64,000 nucleotides of DNA from Synechococcales cyanobacterium bin31.maxbin.ball.101. Its GTDB lineage: Bacteria > Cyanobacteriota > Cyanobacteriia > Leptolyngbyales > Leptolyngbyaceae. Positions within the stretch are counted from its first letter, which is position 1. Each line of letters starts with the position of its first letter. The stretch is from contig JAAFJU010000010.1 in NCBI GenBank assembly GCA_013298165.1, positions 1 to 64,000 of the forward strand, read 5' to 3'. Below, one piece after another: positions 16,872-25,433 of this stretch. The notes under the pieces are model-generated. The model made no database searches. It was not told the origin of the DNA and worked only from the letters and a program-made list of their open reading frames with translations. Both the position numbers and the translations under genes were made by a program.

Positions 16872-18284
16872 TTAGTCGTCATTGTCATCATCATCGAATC
16901 GAGAATTTCCAGGAGAACAACCTTCCCAACCATTACCACGACCGTTATTGCATTTTAACTTTCGCTTTTTCCCCTTACCATAATCATCATTGCGCACAAT
17001 CAACGTCCCTTCATGAATCCGAATTTGTTGGCTGATTTGGTAGGTGCTGCTGCTGTTGTAGACGAGATTAATGGTCTGGGAAATCTGTCCCGGCAGTGCA
17101 ATCAACGTGCGGCTCAGTTGTGAACTAAACGCGGAGAAACTGCGATTGACCAAGCGGCTGCTACCCGATCGGAATGAATAGGGATGAATGCAGTTGGATT
17201 GAGGACGGGGTAAGCCTGCCACTTCAAAGCTTCGTAGATCGAGGTTTGAGGTTTGTTGGAAAAAGGTCACAGTGGATTGGCTATAGCGATTACTGCGATT
17301 GACAGCCGTGAAGTAGTCATAGACAGTGGTATTACGATCGAGAGAGAAATCACCATTGCGATCGGCCCCGTAAATGGTGCGGACAATACCGGAATTCAGG
17401 TTGCGATCGAGGACTAATGAAACCGTCGTATGCTCCGACAACATCTCAAATTCACTGTACCCAATGAACTGATTTTGCTGAGAGAAGAGCCGTACCACCA
17501 CCCGATCGCCTGCCCGAATGCCTTTCACAAATTTCGCTTTGCTGCGATCGTTCAGACTGTAGCGATAGTCGCCGAGATGTTGCTCAGACTCATAGCCTTG
17601 ATCGCGACGGGATTTCAGAGAGAGTCGGGCAATCACCTGCCGATCGCTTTGCACCGATTGCAAAATACTGAGATTAAAACCGCGTTTTTCTTGATAGTCG
17701 CTTTGCGTGGTCTGTTGAGTGGTCTGCTGCTGATAGGAAATCAGTTGTGTCGTTTGGGTTTGGGCGATCGATTGGAACTGCTGGACTTGCTCATACTGCA
17801 CCCGCTGATCTCGCAGACTATCCTGGGCATCGTAACGCAGCATTGCAACGGCTTTTAACTCGACTGTTGAAAGGTCTGACACGTTCAATTGACGCTTAAT
17901 CGACTCACAGTCCACGACCTCCGCCGCCAAGACCGATCGGCCCGACGTATTTTGCAAAAGTCTTGCGCCTTGACTCGTATAAACTGTCACCCATTCACTG
18001 CCTTGGCGAGCCTGAATTTGATAGACGGCGTTGGCGTAGGTGGTTAGGGGTTTATCCTGGACATCAAGCTGAAGCACCAATTGATTAGAGGCTGTGAGAC
18101 GAGCAATTTGAAGCTGACCCAGCCAATTTTGTTGTATAGAAGCAGAGGCTTGGACAGGCGAAGTTAGGATAGCAGGCAGGACTTGGGGCGTCACGACAGC
18201 CGTTAATGTCAGGGCCACGATCGCCGCCCGTTTTGCAAAATCTGTGGATGCCGAGTGCATTAAACCAAAGGAACGAATTTTCAT
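16872..18284 (-). CDS. Secreted hypothetical protein with basic/acidic tail
   Basis: About 470 residues from the ATG at 18284 (MKIRSFGLMHS...). Residues 15-45 form a signal peptide ending near PVQASAS. The mature part is rich in Gln, Ser and Arg with beta-like segments; residues 170-200 are a Gln/Thr tract (TQTTQLISYQQQTTQQTTQ). The C-terminus has a basic patch (YGKGKKRKLKC) followed by a short acidic tail DDDDNDD. GADRNGDFSLDRN is a Ca-binding-like Asp/Asn loop. No family recognised. It stands alone. A 12-bp palindrome, ATACTTAAGTAT, lies upstream at 18343-18354. It may be an envelope or matrix protein. Confidence 0.7.
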   Translation of the reverse strand: MKIRSFGLMHSASTDFAKRAAIVALTLTAVVTPQVLPAILTSPVQASASIQQNWLGQLQIARLTASNQLVLQLDVQDKPLTTYANAVYQIQARQGSEWVTVYTSQGARLLQNTSGRSVLAAEVVDCESIKRQLNVSDLSTVELKAVAMLRYDAQDSLRDQRVQYEQVQQFQSIAQTQTTQLISYQQQTTQQTTQSDYQEKRGFNLSILQSVQSDRQVIARLSLKSRRDQGYESEQHLGDYRYSLNDRSKAKFVKGIRAGDRVVVRLFSQQNQFIGYSEFEMLSEHTTVSLVLDRNLNSGIVRTIYGADRNGDFSLDRNTTVYDYFTAVNRSNRYSQSTVTFFQQTSNLDLRSFEVAGLPRPQSNCIHPYSFRSGSSRLVNRSFSAFSSQLSRTLIALPGQISQTINLVYNSSSTYQISQQIRIHEGTLIVRNDDYGKGKKRKLKCNNGRGNGWEGCSPGNSRFDDDDNDD

Positions 18285-18342
18285 AGAACTCCAGAGATCA
18301 GGTGAATCGATCATCAATAAAACCCTGCAAGGATGACTATCA

Positions 18343-18354
18343 ATACTTAAGTAT
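18343..18354. promoter_or_regulatory. 12-bp palindrome upstream of secreted protein gene
   Basis: ATACTTAAGTAT is a perfect palindrome, flanked on both sides by CAA/TATCAA words, in the 5' region of the minus-strand secreted-protein gene. It may be an operator. No regulator is identified. Confidence 0.35.
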
Positions 18355-18496
18355 CAATTCCTTGTTTGAGTGCTATTCGATGCATCGCTGAGTCCTATGA
18401 CCGGGAAGACATTCAAAAGTTCCGGATGGAGGGTCCGTCTAAGGGAATAGATTTAGTCTGCGAAATACCGAGACGTTGTAATCCCATATTAGTAAT

Positions 18497-18871
18497 TTAC
18501 GTAAAATACTGTTTCGTAAGTTCCAAGAACTCCTCTGTACGACGCATTTGAAGATTAGCATCATCCTGAGACAATCGAATTTCAGTACTATAATCTCCAT
18601 CTGTTCTCGCCTTTGCCGCATCAATTAAGTAACGATGAAACAGGCTGGGAACATCACCAGATTTTACAAATTCTCTTCCAAAGGCAGAAATCACAGCAGC
18701 ATGACTAGAAAATGAAAGATCTCTACTCAGCAGAAAGATCTGAGCTAAATAAAACATCGAATAGTACGATCGAGAGACTGAAAAATCATAGAGTTGGTTA
18801 TCGGCCAGAAGCTTTGCAGCCTGCAAACTTTCTTCTGCCTTCGTCAACAGAAATAGCTGCTCTGTCATCAT
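18497..18871 (-). CDS. HEPN domain protein of an MNT/HEPN pair
   Basis: 124 residues, all helical. The HEPN signature lies at residues 31-50 (SVSRSYYSMFYLAQIFLLSR) and the tail at LRMRRTEEFLEL-like spacing. HEPN proteins of this type either act as RNases or bind nucleotide in a complex with MNT partners. In RNase-active members an R-x4-6-H motif is catalytic; here Arg34 is present but the expected histidine is Tyr41, so RNase activity is doubtful. The start overlaps the stop of the upstream MNT gene by four bases (ATGA), indicating translational coupling. The pair could be a toxin-antitoxin module with an altered toxin, or a non-toxic variant. Confidence 0.82.
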   Translation of the reverse strand: MMTEQLFLLTKAEESLQAAKLLADNQLYDFSVSRSYYSMFYLAQIFLLSRDLSFSSHAAVISAFGREFVKSGDVPSLFHRYLIDAAKARTDGDYSTEIRLSQDDANLQMRRTEEFLELTKQYFT

Positions 18872-19191
18872 GCCGCAATCCCTTCCCGACGAACATTCAA
18901 CAATAAAGGCGTCTCACGAGTTTGGAAAACATCGTCAGGGATCACTACGCAGGAAATCAACACATCATACTCCAGGCAGAGGTCTGCAACGAATTGACTC
19001 ATTCGATCGTAGGCCGCAGATGTATTTTCAATGCCCTCTAGAACAACCATGACATCAATGTCAGAATCAGACAGAGCTTCATTCCGAGCCTGCGATCCAA
19101 ACAAAATCAACTGTTTGAATTGATCGCCATAGGATTGCTCTATCAATTGTCGCAACTGCGCCAAAATCAAAGCAAGAGAAGGATGTTGCAT
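18868..19191 (-). CDS. MNT-type minimal nucleotidyltransferase
   Basis: 107 residues. The nucleotidyltransferase core is LILFGSQARNEALSDSDIDV at residues 28-47: Gly32-Ser33 bind the triphosphate and Asp44/Asp46 coordinate metal. A third acidic residue is available in YDVLISCVV. MNT partners of HEPN toxins can AMPylate the toxin and silence it, which is established for MntA/HepT; here it is an inference. It is the first gene of a two-gene unit with the HEPN gene, overlapping by four bases. The order (MNT first) is common. Confidence 0.87.
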   Translation of the reverse strand: MQHPSLALILAQLRQLIEQSYGDQFKQLILFGSQARNEALSDSDIDVMVVLEGIENTSAAYDRMSQFVADLCLEYDVLISCVVIPDDVFQTRETPLLLNVRREGIAA

Positions 19192-19239
19192 AAAAACTCT
19201 CGACGAATTCTTGCGTTTTAAGCATACTCGAATTATAGA

Positions 19240-20232
19240 TCATCCAATCGATCGTGGGAATGGCCGATCGCGATCGTGCGCCGCTAGCAACCGCGAGACG
19301 TTCGGGGTTGAGGGAATGATGCCACCGGGGTTCAGCGGAAAGAGATTGCCGTAGTAGTCGCGTTTTACGTCTTCGAGACGGCAGGTATCAGCAATGCCAG
19401 GGATTTGATAAAGGTCTCTTAAATATCCACCTAAATTGGGATAGTCAGAAATCCGTTGACGATCGCATTTAAACAAACTGTAATACACTACATCAAACCG
19501 GAACAATGTCGTAAACAATCGCACATCTACTAAAGTCAAACGATCGCCGCAGACGTAGCGGCTTTGTTCTAAAACAACTTCAAGCTCATCCAGTAAAGCA
19601 AATAATTCACCACAGGCTTGATCGTAAGCCCCCTGAGTCTGAGCAAACCCACAGCGATAAACACCATTATTGATGCCGTGATAAATCCGATCGTTCCAGT
19701 CATCAATGCTGGGTTTCAACTCTTCAGGATAGAAGTCCCGATCGGGATACGCGGCAAACTGATTAAACGCCGAATTCAATATTTCAATAATATCGCCGCT
19801 TTCATTGTTCACAATAGTCTTCGTCTTTTTGTCCCAAAGAATCGGCACCGTCGATCGGCCATCATACCCACTGCGCGCCAATTGATAGAGTTCGGGCACG
19901 GTTTTACAGGACTCCGACGACGTTTCCAGTAGCCAAATGCCTTGGTCATTCGACGGAATCGCCACTGCCACCGCGATCGTCGATTCTAATCCCTTCAATG
20001 CCCGCATCACCAACGTGCGATGTGCCCAAGGACAGCCGTAGCCGACGTAAAGAACATAGCGATCGGCTTCGGCAATGTAGGGTTCAGCGCCGATCATATT
20101 TCTAAATTGACTTTCGGGCCGTTGATAGGCTCCCGATCGATCGCCTGGAGCAAGGCTTTGCATCATGGTTTTCCACATTGTGGTCCAGATGAACTTAGCC
20201 GATTGAATCAGTAGCTTAGGAGGCAGAGCCAT
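19240..20232 (-). CDS. Glutathionyl-hydroquinone reductase-type glutathione transferase
   Basis: About 330 residues from the ATG at 20232. The thioredoxin-fold domain contains the catalytic cysteine in YVGYGCPWAHRTLVMRAL, and VPILWDKKTKTIVNNESGDI closes the glutathione site. The C-terminal helical domain has the GDRLTLVDVRLFTTLFRFD block and RDLYQIPGIADT. These are features of the xi-class/ECM4-YqjG family, which reduces glutathionyl-hydroquinones. The protein is cytosolic. The chosen start overlaps the end of the upstream DUF2301 gene by 17 bp, so coupling is possible; longer in-frame starts extend further into that gene and look less likely. Confidence 0.88.
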   Translation of the reverse strand: MALPPKLLIQSAKFIWTTMWKTMMQSLAPGDRSGAYQRPESQFRNMIGAEPYIAEADRYVLYVGYGCPWAHRTLVMRALKGLESTIAVAVAIPSNDQGIWLLETSSESCKTVPELYQLARSGYDGRSTVPILWDKKTKTIVNNESGDIIEILNSAFNQFAAYPDRDFYPEELKPSIDDWNDRIYHGINNGVYRCGFAQTQGAYDQACGELFALLDELEVVLEQSRYVCGDRLTLVDVRLFTTLFRFDVVYYSLFKCDRQRISDYPNLGGYLRDLYQIPGIADTCRLEDVKRDYYGNLFPLNPGGIIPSTPNVSRLLAAHDRDRPFPRSIG

Positions 20233-20887
20233 TGGCTTCACGCTCCAAATATTCAAATACAGATTTATCACCAATGTCATCGGGAATGTTTTGAACGCAT
20301 TTTCGCACTGCAAAAATCAAGAAAAACACCGCCCAAGCCGTCAATAAGACCTTCTCAAAATCAACAGGCAACCAGCTAAACATATGGCCCAATAACAACG
20401 TCGGAACGATCGCCAGCAGCAGCTTAGTCTCCAATCGATTGAAACAAAAGGCTTCCTTAAAAAAGATCCCATTCAGCGCCACAAAGGTAAACCCTAGACC
20501 GAAAATGCTCAGCGGATGGGATGCCACATACAGCGCCAAGGATTGGTTTTGCCTAAAGGCGATCGTCCCCAAGACCACCGCCACCAAACTCCCGATCGCC
20601 CAAAAAATCTGCAGCGCCCGGTGTAGTGGTTTCATATAAATATGGATCATCCACAACGCCACCCCCAATGCACCCGAGAACAGCGCATAGAGGACCGTAA
20701 TCAACGCAAAAGGAATCGTCTCGGGGACAATCATCAACCCCGTCCCGATCGCACAACAAACCGCCGCCCCTAAAAGCGCAGCACGGTAGAGTTTTACGCC
20801 ATTGCGATCGTCCGTCGTGATGGAAAATTCGCCAAATTGTCCTTGATAAACGGGATTTGATGCTTCGAGATTGAGGGAATTGCTCAT
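20216..20887 (-). CDS. DUF2301 family membrane protein
   Basis: About 223 residues from the ATG at 20887 (MSNSLNLEAS). An N-terminal conserved box (VYQGQFGEFSITTDDRNGVK then LYRAALLGAA) precedes around six membrane segments between residues 35 and 205. The C-terminus is charged (VFEYLEREANGSAS). This is the conserved cyanobacterial DUF2301 family, of unknown function, probably in thylakoid or plasma membrane. Its 3' end overlaps the glutathione-transferase start, so the two genes form a likely operon. A longer start at 20977 would add a polar leader without conservation. Confidence 0.82.
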   Translation of the reverse strand: MSNSLNLEASNPVYQGQFGEFSITTDDRNGVKLYRAALLGAAVCCAIGTGLMIVPETIPFALITVLYALFSGALGVALWMIHIYMKPLHRALQIFWAIGSLVAVVLGTIAFRQNQSLALYVASHPLSIFGLGFTFVALNGIFFKEAFCFNRLETKLLLAIVPTLLLGHMFSWLPVDFEKVLLTAWAVFFLIFAVRKCVQNIPDDIGDKSVFEYLEREANGSAS

Positions 20888-21072
20888 GGTTATACAACGA
20901 TCGAGGTTCTTTGATGGTAGTTGATTTTGAGCCATTGAGCTTTGCATCGATCGCCCGGACTGATCCAAACCGCCCAAAAATCTCCCAGCCGACAGTCCAA
21001 AACCCGCCTAAAATTTGTTAGTCTTGAAGAGCAACGATCGCTTTAGGTCAACTGGACAGCAGGGTTTTGAGG

Positions 21073-22605
21073 ATGATGGATCGATCGCAGGCATATCGAA
21101 TCTTGGGCATCAGCAAGCCCCAAATTTCGATGGAGGAGATCAAAGACGCCTACCGCCAACTCGCAAGACAATGGCATCCTGACCGATTTAGTGATGCGAT
21201 TGAAAAAGCCAAAGCCGAAGAACGCTTCAAACAAATCAACGGAGCCTACGACTACCTCAAAGCCCATCCGCCATCCCCCTCAAGCACCCCAAAGCCATCC
21301 CCCAGTCGCCCCGCCTCAAAAGAAACCAACACGATCAAAAGCACCCCCGGCGAACTCTACGAAGAAGCGGCAGCCCTGGGAAAACTAGGCCAATATGAAG
21401 CCGCGATCGAACTCCTTGGACTCGCCATTAAACTCAGTCCGCGTTACGCAAAAGCCTATCGATATCGAGGCTTTATCCGATCGGTTTTGGGATTTGAAAT
21501 GAGTGCCGAAGCGGACCTGCGACGAGCCAAAGCGATCGAAGACGGCATCCAAGAACCCGCCAAAACCAATAGTTCCTACAACCCTCGCAACAAAGTCACA
21601 CCCGATCCGCCACCCTCAAAACAGCCCACCGCCCCCAACCCCAACGCCGAACCCAAATCCATTCGACTCCCTTCTGTGGTTCCTGTTACGACTAATCTCC
21701 CGTCCTGGACCAAACTCGCATCACTGTCAACACCCCAGGCTCAATGCGTCACCTTCGCCAAAGATCACAACACAATTGTCACAGGCGATCGATCGGGAAA
21801 AATCTCACTGTGGAGTCTAAAAACAAAACAGCAATATGTTCAACTCGATCGTCACGATAAAGCCATTACTCAATTGCATCTGAGTAGCGACGGTCAAATT
21901 TTAGTGAGTGCTTCGCGGGATGGTCAAGTCCATCTTTGGCATCTGTCAAGCGCAACGCTAATGAAAACGTTAAAACATGACTCAGGTGCGGTTTTTGCGG
22001 TGTGGATGTCGAGCGATCGGCGCTATGTGATCACAGGCGGAGAGGACCGAACCTTGCGCATCTGGCAAGCCAAAGATGGACAACTGATTCAAAGCTTTGC
22101 CCAGCAGGCCAGTTCACTGTGGGCGATCGCAGGTAATGCGACGGGCACGACCTTTTTCACCAGCTTAACTAAGGGAGAAATCCAAGCCTGGAACATCCTT
22201 GGAAAACAACGGCGCGTCGAAGCGGGAAAGACCGAATCTTCTCTGCAATATCCTGGCAGTGCGATCGGCTGTTTAAGAGATCCCGCCGTGATCATTTGTG
22301 GCAATGTAACGGGTGTCATTCGCGTCTGGAATGAAGATACTTGGAATAGCGAAAGAACACCCAGATACACCCTGGCCGCCCATGAAGGTATGGTGAGAGC
22401 GATCGTTCCCCATCCCCAAGGACTCCAGTTTGCCACGGCGGGAGAGGATGGCATGGTGCGGGTTTGGACGGGATCTGAGGGGAGGCTGGTGACGGCTTTG
22501 GCGGGGCATCAGGGTCCTGTTTTGGATCTCGCTTGGAATCGCAAAGGGGATGTGCTGGCGAGTTTAGGGGCGGACGGTCAAGTGAAGCTGTGGCAAGCGG
22601 GGTAA
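21073..22605 (+). CDS. J-domain/TPR/WD40 fusion protein
   Basis: About 510 residues starting at the ATG at 21073 or 21076, after a GAGG ribosome site. Residues 1-60 form a J-domain with the HPD motif (YRQLARQWHPDRF), so it can stimulate Hsp70. A Pro/Ser linker follows, then a TPR-like pair (AIELLGLAIKLSPRYAKAYR), a second proline-rich linker, and a C-terminal WD40 propeller (residues 210-510) of about seven blades (KISLWSLKTKQ, QVHLWHLSSATL, TLRIWQAKDG, VRVWTGSEG, VKLWQAG). The propeller gives substrate binding. A chaperone adaptor for DnaK is the likely role. Domain combinations of this type are typical of cyanobacteria. Confidence 0.9.
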   Translation: MMDRSQAYRILGISKPQISMEEIKDAYRQLARQWHPDRFSDAIEKAKAEERFKQINGAYDYLKAHPPSPSSTPKPSPSRPASKETNTIKSTPGELYEEAAALGKLGQYEAAIELLGLAIKLSPRYAKAYRYRGFIRSVLGFEMSAEADLRRAKAIEDGIQEPAKTNSSYNPRNKVTPDPPPSKQPTAPNPNAEPKSIRLPSVVPVTTNLPSWTKLASLSTPQAQCVTFAKDHNTIVTGDRSGKISLWSLKTKQQYVQLDRHDKAITQLHLSSDGQILVSASRDGQVHLWHLSSATLMKTLKHDSGAVFAVWMSSDRRYVITGGEDRTLRIWQAKDGQLIQSFAQQASSLWAIAGNATGTTFFTSLTKGEIQAWNILGKQRRVEAGKTESSLQYPGSAIGCLRDPAVIICGNVTGVIRVWNEDTWNSERTPRYTLAAHEGMVRAIVPHPQGLQFATAGEDGMVRVWTGSEGRLVTALAGHQGPVLDLAWNRKGDVLASLGADGQVKLWQAG

Positions 22606-22732
22606 TCAGCAGGTTAACCCAGCAGGAAGGCCAATTTATAAAACCTATCGATCGTCAGAGGGGAATGGGGGTAGAATTTGTTAGATTTGAACCATTAAGA
22701 CTAGCGACGGCGATCGTAGTAGATGATTTTGC

Positions 22733-23782
22733 ATGGCTCCTAAAAGACCGCGTTTAACCTCCCGGCGCGATCGCAATCGCAACCAAACTGCCGCTGCATC
22801 TGCATTGGTTTTACGACTCGTCGCCCTATCGAGTTTGTTTTTAATGGCATTGACCTTCGGATTGCCGAAAGGGGGATGGTTTCCTGAAAAAAGTGAAGAG
22901 GATACGGAAGTCTGGGCGCAGTTAGACGATGACACGCACCTGAATTCTGCACCCGGTTTAGACTTCGGGTTCAACGATCGTCCCCCCTCCAAATCCGCCC
23001 CCTATGCAAAACCCGTCAGAATGGTTTCGAGGACTATTTCAGGCATCCCGATCTACATCGCCGCGATCGACTTGAGCGATCCAGAGACCTTCATCAGCGT
23101 CGGTCTCGCCAATCAAGCCACCCAAGCCAACAGTGCCCGATCGAGCCGAGGCGACGAAGCCTTTGTTAATTTCGTCCGCCGCCATCAAGCTGCCATCACC
23201 ATGAGCGGCACATTTTTCAGTATGGATGCGCAAAAGCGGGTCATGGGAAATCTAGTGTCAGGCGGCGAATTTTTAAAATATAGTCCCTGGGAAAACTACG
23301 GCACGACCCTCGGTGTCAAAAGCGGCAATCAATTGGAAATGATCACCGCCCGCACCGACGGCAAACCCAAATGGCAAAAGCATTGGTTTTCCTTAACCGC
23401 TGGCCCGAGGCTCTTACGTCAAGGCAAACTCTCCATCCAACCCAAACGCGAAGGATTTGCCGATCCCTCCGTCATGGGCAGCGCCGTCCGCAGTGCGATC
23501 GGCTTCCTCCCCAACCGTAAAAAGATCCTCCACGTTACCTTCACCCGTCCCGTCTCCCTGCGCAAAGAAGCCGAAATTATGCAGGCTCTCGGTTGCTGGG
23601 AAGCCATGAACCTCGACGGCGGTACGTCCCTCGCCCTCGCTAAAGGCAACCGCATTTTGCGTGGCGCACGGCGAAATTTAACCAATGTAATTACAATCTA
23701 TGACGTAAAACATCCAGCGCCCCAGGATTTACGCTTGTCTTGGCGAGCATTTCAAAATACCGATCGGATGGCAAGCCGCTAA
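22733..23782 (+). CDS. Phosphodiester glycosidase (NAGPA/DUF2233) family protein
   Basis: 349 residues. A basic N-terminus (MAPKRPRLTSRRDRNRN) precedes one membrane segment (residues 24-46), suggesting a membrane-anchored or secreted protein. The domain starts around residue 95 (ISGIPIYIAAIDLSDPETFI) and contains AAITMSGTFFSMDAQKRVMG, LRQGKLSIQP and the conserved tail EAMNLDGGTSLALA. This resembles the uncovering-enzyme family, which removes GlcNAc from phosphodiesters; in bacteria the substrates are envelope or exopolysaccharide-linked. The last codons (FQNTDRMASR) lie in a 40-bp sequence repeated downstream at 24568, so the gene's 3' end has been duplicated. Confidence 0.85.
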   Translation: MAPKRPRLTSRRDRNRNQTAAASALVLRLVALSSLFLMALTFGLPKGGWFPEKSEEDTEVWAQLDDDTHLNSAPGLDFGFNDRPPSKSAPYAKPVRMVSRTISGIPIYIAAIDLSDPETFISVGLANQATQANSARSSRGDEAFVNFVRRHQAAITMSGTFFSMDAQKRVMGNLVSGGEFLKYSPWENYGTTLGVKSGNQLEMITARTDGKPKWQKHWFSLTAGPRLLRQGKLSIQPKREGFADPSVMGSAVRSAIGFLPNRKKILHVTFTRPVSLRKEAEIMQALGCWEAMNLDGGTSLALAKGNRILRGARRNLTNVITIYDVKHPAPQDLRLSWRAFQNTDRMASR

Positions 23783-23791
23783 ACCGAAACC
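23752..23791 (+). repeat. 40-bp direct repeat, left copy
   Basis: This 40-bp stretch, starting TCAAAATACCGATCGGATGG, recurs at 24568-24607 with one mismatch. This copy includes the last codons and stop of the phosphodiester glycosidase. The two copies bracket a minus-strand nuclease-like gene. Confidence 0.9.
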
Positions 23792-23838
23792 AGATGAAAT
23801 TCGATTAAAGACTCCAGAGGATTGGGACTCCGCATTGA

Positions 23839-24492
23839 TTAAGCAGACGCTTGGGCTAGGTTTGCTTGGCTGAGTTGGAAGACGTGTTTTAACCAGCCAA
23901 GGAGGGTTTCGAGATCGGTGAGGGCGTAGAGTTCTGTTTCGTAGACTTTGTTATCGATCGCTAATTTGTAAAAGGCCCAAGCATTGCCGTTAGAAACAAT
24001 CCCAAGAATGTCGATCGATCGTCCAACCTGCTGATTTTCCCACTGGCACGCCTGCATTTCAACCAGACATTGCGCGAGTCCTTGCTCAAAATCATCTTTT
24101 TTAGCTTCTACAATACAGAGATAAGGGGTTTCTAGATAGCCTTTATTTTCAGCAATTAAATAGTCAGCGACCCCTGTTGTTGTTTCGGTTTCTAAACTAG
24201 CTCCTTTCCAGATTTTAATATCATCTAGTCCCTCCAATGCCTCTTCACAAACAGCATCAATGACTAGTTTTTTAGCATCTTCACAGGTTTTTAGATCAAA
24301 GTGACGTTGGAGACGAGCCATCCGTTCTTTAAAAAATTCACTGGCAGGTGATGCCGGAATAGGTGCGACCCAAGGCAACAATTTTTTAATATTGAGCTGT
24401 TGATAAGCTTCCCTTGTATTGAAACTAGAGAAGTTCTTTTTCTTAGGCTGAGACTTTTTATCAACCTTATCGACTTCTTTATCTTTTTTCAT
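23839..24492 (-). CDS. Putative PD-(D/E)XK nuclease-fold protein
   Basis: 217 residues. A Lys-rich leader (MKKDKEVDKVDKKSQPKKKN) is followed by an alpha/beta domain. A candidate PD-(D/E)XK core is DYLIAENKGYLETPYLCIVE followed by AKKDDFEQGLAQCLVEMQAC: Asp of TGVADY, then Glu-x-Lys in VEAKKD, then a glutamine-rich helix. This is the arrangement found in HsdR N-terminal and Uma-like endonuclease domains. The C-terminal region (YKLAIDNKVYETELYALTDL) is shared by a cyanobacterial hypothetical family. The gene is more AT-rich than the genes on either side and is bracketed by 40-bp direct repeats, which fits insertion as a unit. Nuclease activity is inferred. Confidence 0.7.
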   Translation of the reverse strand: MKKDKEVDKVDKKSQPKKKNFSSFNTREAYQQLNIKKLLPWVAPIPASPASEFFKERMARLQRHFDLKTCEDAKKLVIDAVCEEALEGLDDIKIWKGASLETETTTGVADYLIAENKGYLETPYLCIVEAKKDDFEQGLAQCLVEMQACQWENQQVGRSIDILGIVSNGNAWAFYKLAIDNKVYETELYALTDLETLLGWLKHVFQLSQANLAQASA

Positions 24493-24567
24493 AGAACACG
24501 TCCCTACCCATACGACCTTTTGTATATTTTATCAGTTCAATCGTCCCACGCTTCCACTGTCTAGAAC

Positions 24568-24607
24568 TCAAAATACCGATCGGATGGCAGGCCGCTAAAC
24601 CGAAACC
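24568..24607 (+). repeat. 40-bp direct repeat, right copy
   Basis: 39 of 40 bases match the left copy at 23752-23791; the difference is A to G at position 23. It lies upstream of the Uma2 gene and does not code for anything here, being a displaced copy of the glycosidase 3' end. Confidence 0.9.
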
Positions 24608-24657
24608 GCCCAATCACGTTAGAATAAACCTAACATTCAACCTAGGAGCAGAGCGTG

Positions 24658-25398
24658 ATGCTGTCCTCTGAATTGGAACAACGCCTCCCAACCAGCTTAG
24701 AACTTCCTGACTCGGACGGAATGCCTGTGGACAACGAAGATCAGAATTTTCTGCCGAATCTTTTGCTATTTTTGTTGGCCTACCTGTGGGACGATCGAGA
24801 TGATTGGTATTTTGGAGTCGATATGGGGATTTACCATACGACGGGGGGCAATCCTAGAGTCCCAGTGGTGCCCGATGCCTTTCTAAGTGTGGGAGTGGAG
24901 CGACGCAAGGGTGGGAAATCCCGGCTGAGCTATGTGACTTGGGAAGAAAATGGAATTGTGCCCATGCTGGTAATCGAAATGGTGTCCCATACGCCCTGTG
25001 GGGAGTATGAGGAAAAAATGGAGATCTACACCAAATTAGGGGTGCTTTACTATGTGATTTACAATCCCGAATTCTGGAAGCGCGATGGACATTTGCCATT
25101 TGAAGTTTACAAACTCATCAATGGTGTTTATCGATTGCAAATTGGGGAGTCTTTTTGGATGCCGGAGATTGGTTTAGGGCTGGGCCGTTGCTTAATTCCC
25201 AACGATCGGCATGAGCGTGAAATGCTGACTTGGTACGACCAAAATAATCAACGTCATCAAAGTGCGGCCGAAGTTGAACAACATCGGACGGCAATGGAAC
25301 GACTCAGAGCTGATGAAGCACAGCTAAGAGCTGATGAAGCGCAGCTAAGAGCCGATCGGTTAGCTCAAAGGCTCCGCGAACTTGGCGAAGACGTTTAA
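24658..25398 (+). CDS. Uma2 family (DUF820) putative endonuclease
   Basis: About 246 residues from the ATG at 24658 (a GTG precedes it). Core motifs of Uma2 proteins are present: VPVVPDAFLSVGV (the Asp), VTWEENGIVPMLVIEMVSHT (Glu), YTKLGVLYYVIYNPEF and a GLGLGRCL strand. The domain has a PD-(D/E)XK-like fold, and catalytic activity in cyanobacterial paralogues is not established. The tail carries a 7-residue tandem repeat RADEAQL that appears twice, then RADRLAQRL, forming a coiled coil. Many cyanobacteria carry dozens of paralogues. A second member is at 27131. Confidence 0.87.
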   Translation: MLSSELEQRLPTSLELPDSDGMPVDNEDQNFLPNLLLFLLAYLWDDRDDWYFGVDMGIYHTTGGNPRVPVVPDAFLSVGVERRKGGKSRLSYVTWEENGIVPMLVIEMVSHTPCGEYEEKMEIYTKLGVLYYVIYNPEFWKRDGHLPFEVYKLINGVYRLQIGESFWMPEIGLGLGRCLIPNDRHEREMLTWYDQNNQRHQSAAEVEQHRTAMERLRADEAQLRADEAQLRADRLAQRLRELGEDV

Positions 25399-25433
25399 AA
25401 GCCAGTCTTGAGAGTGACTAAAACCGCTTTCAG

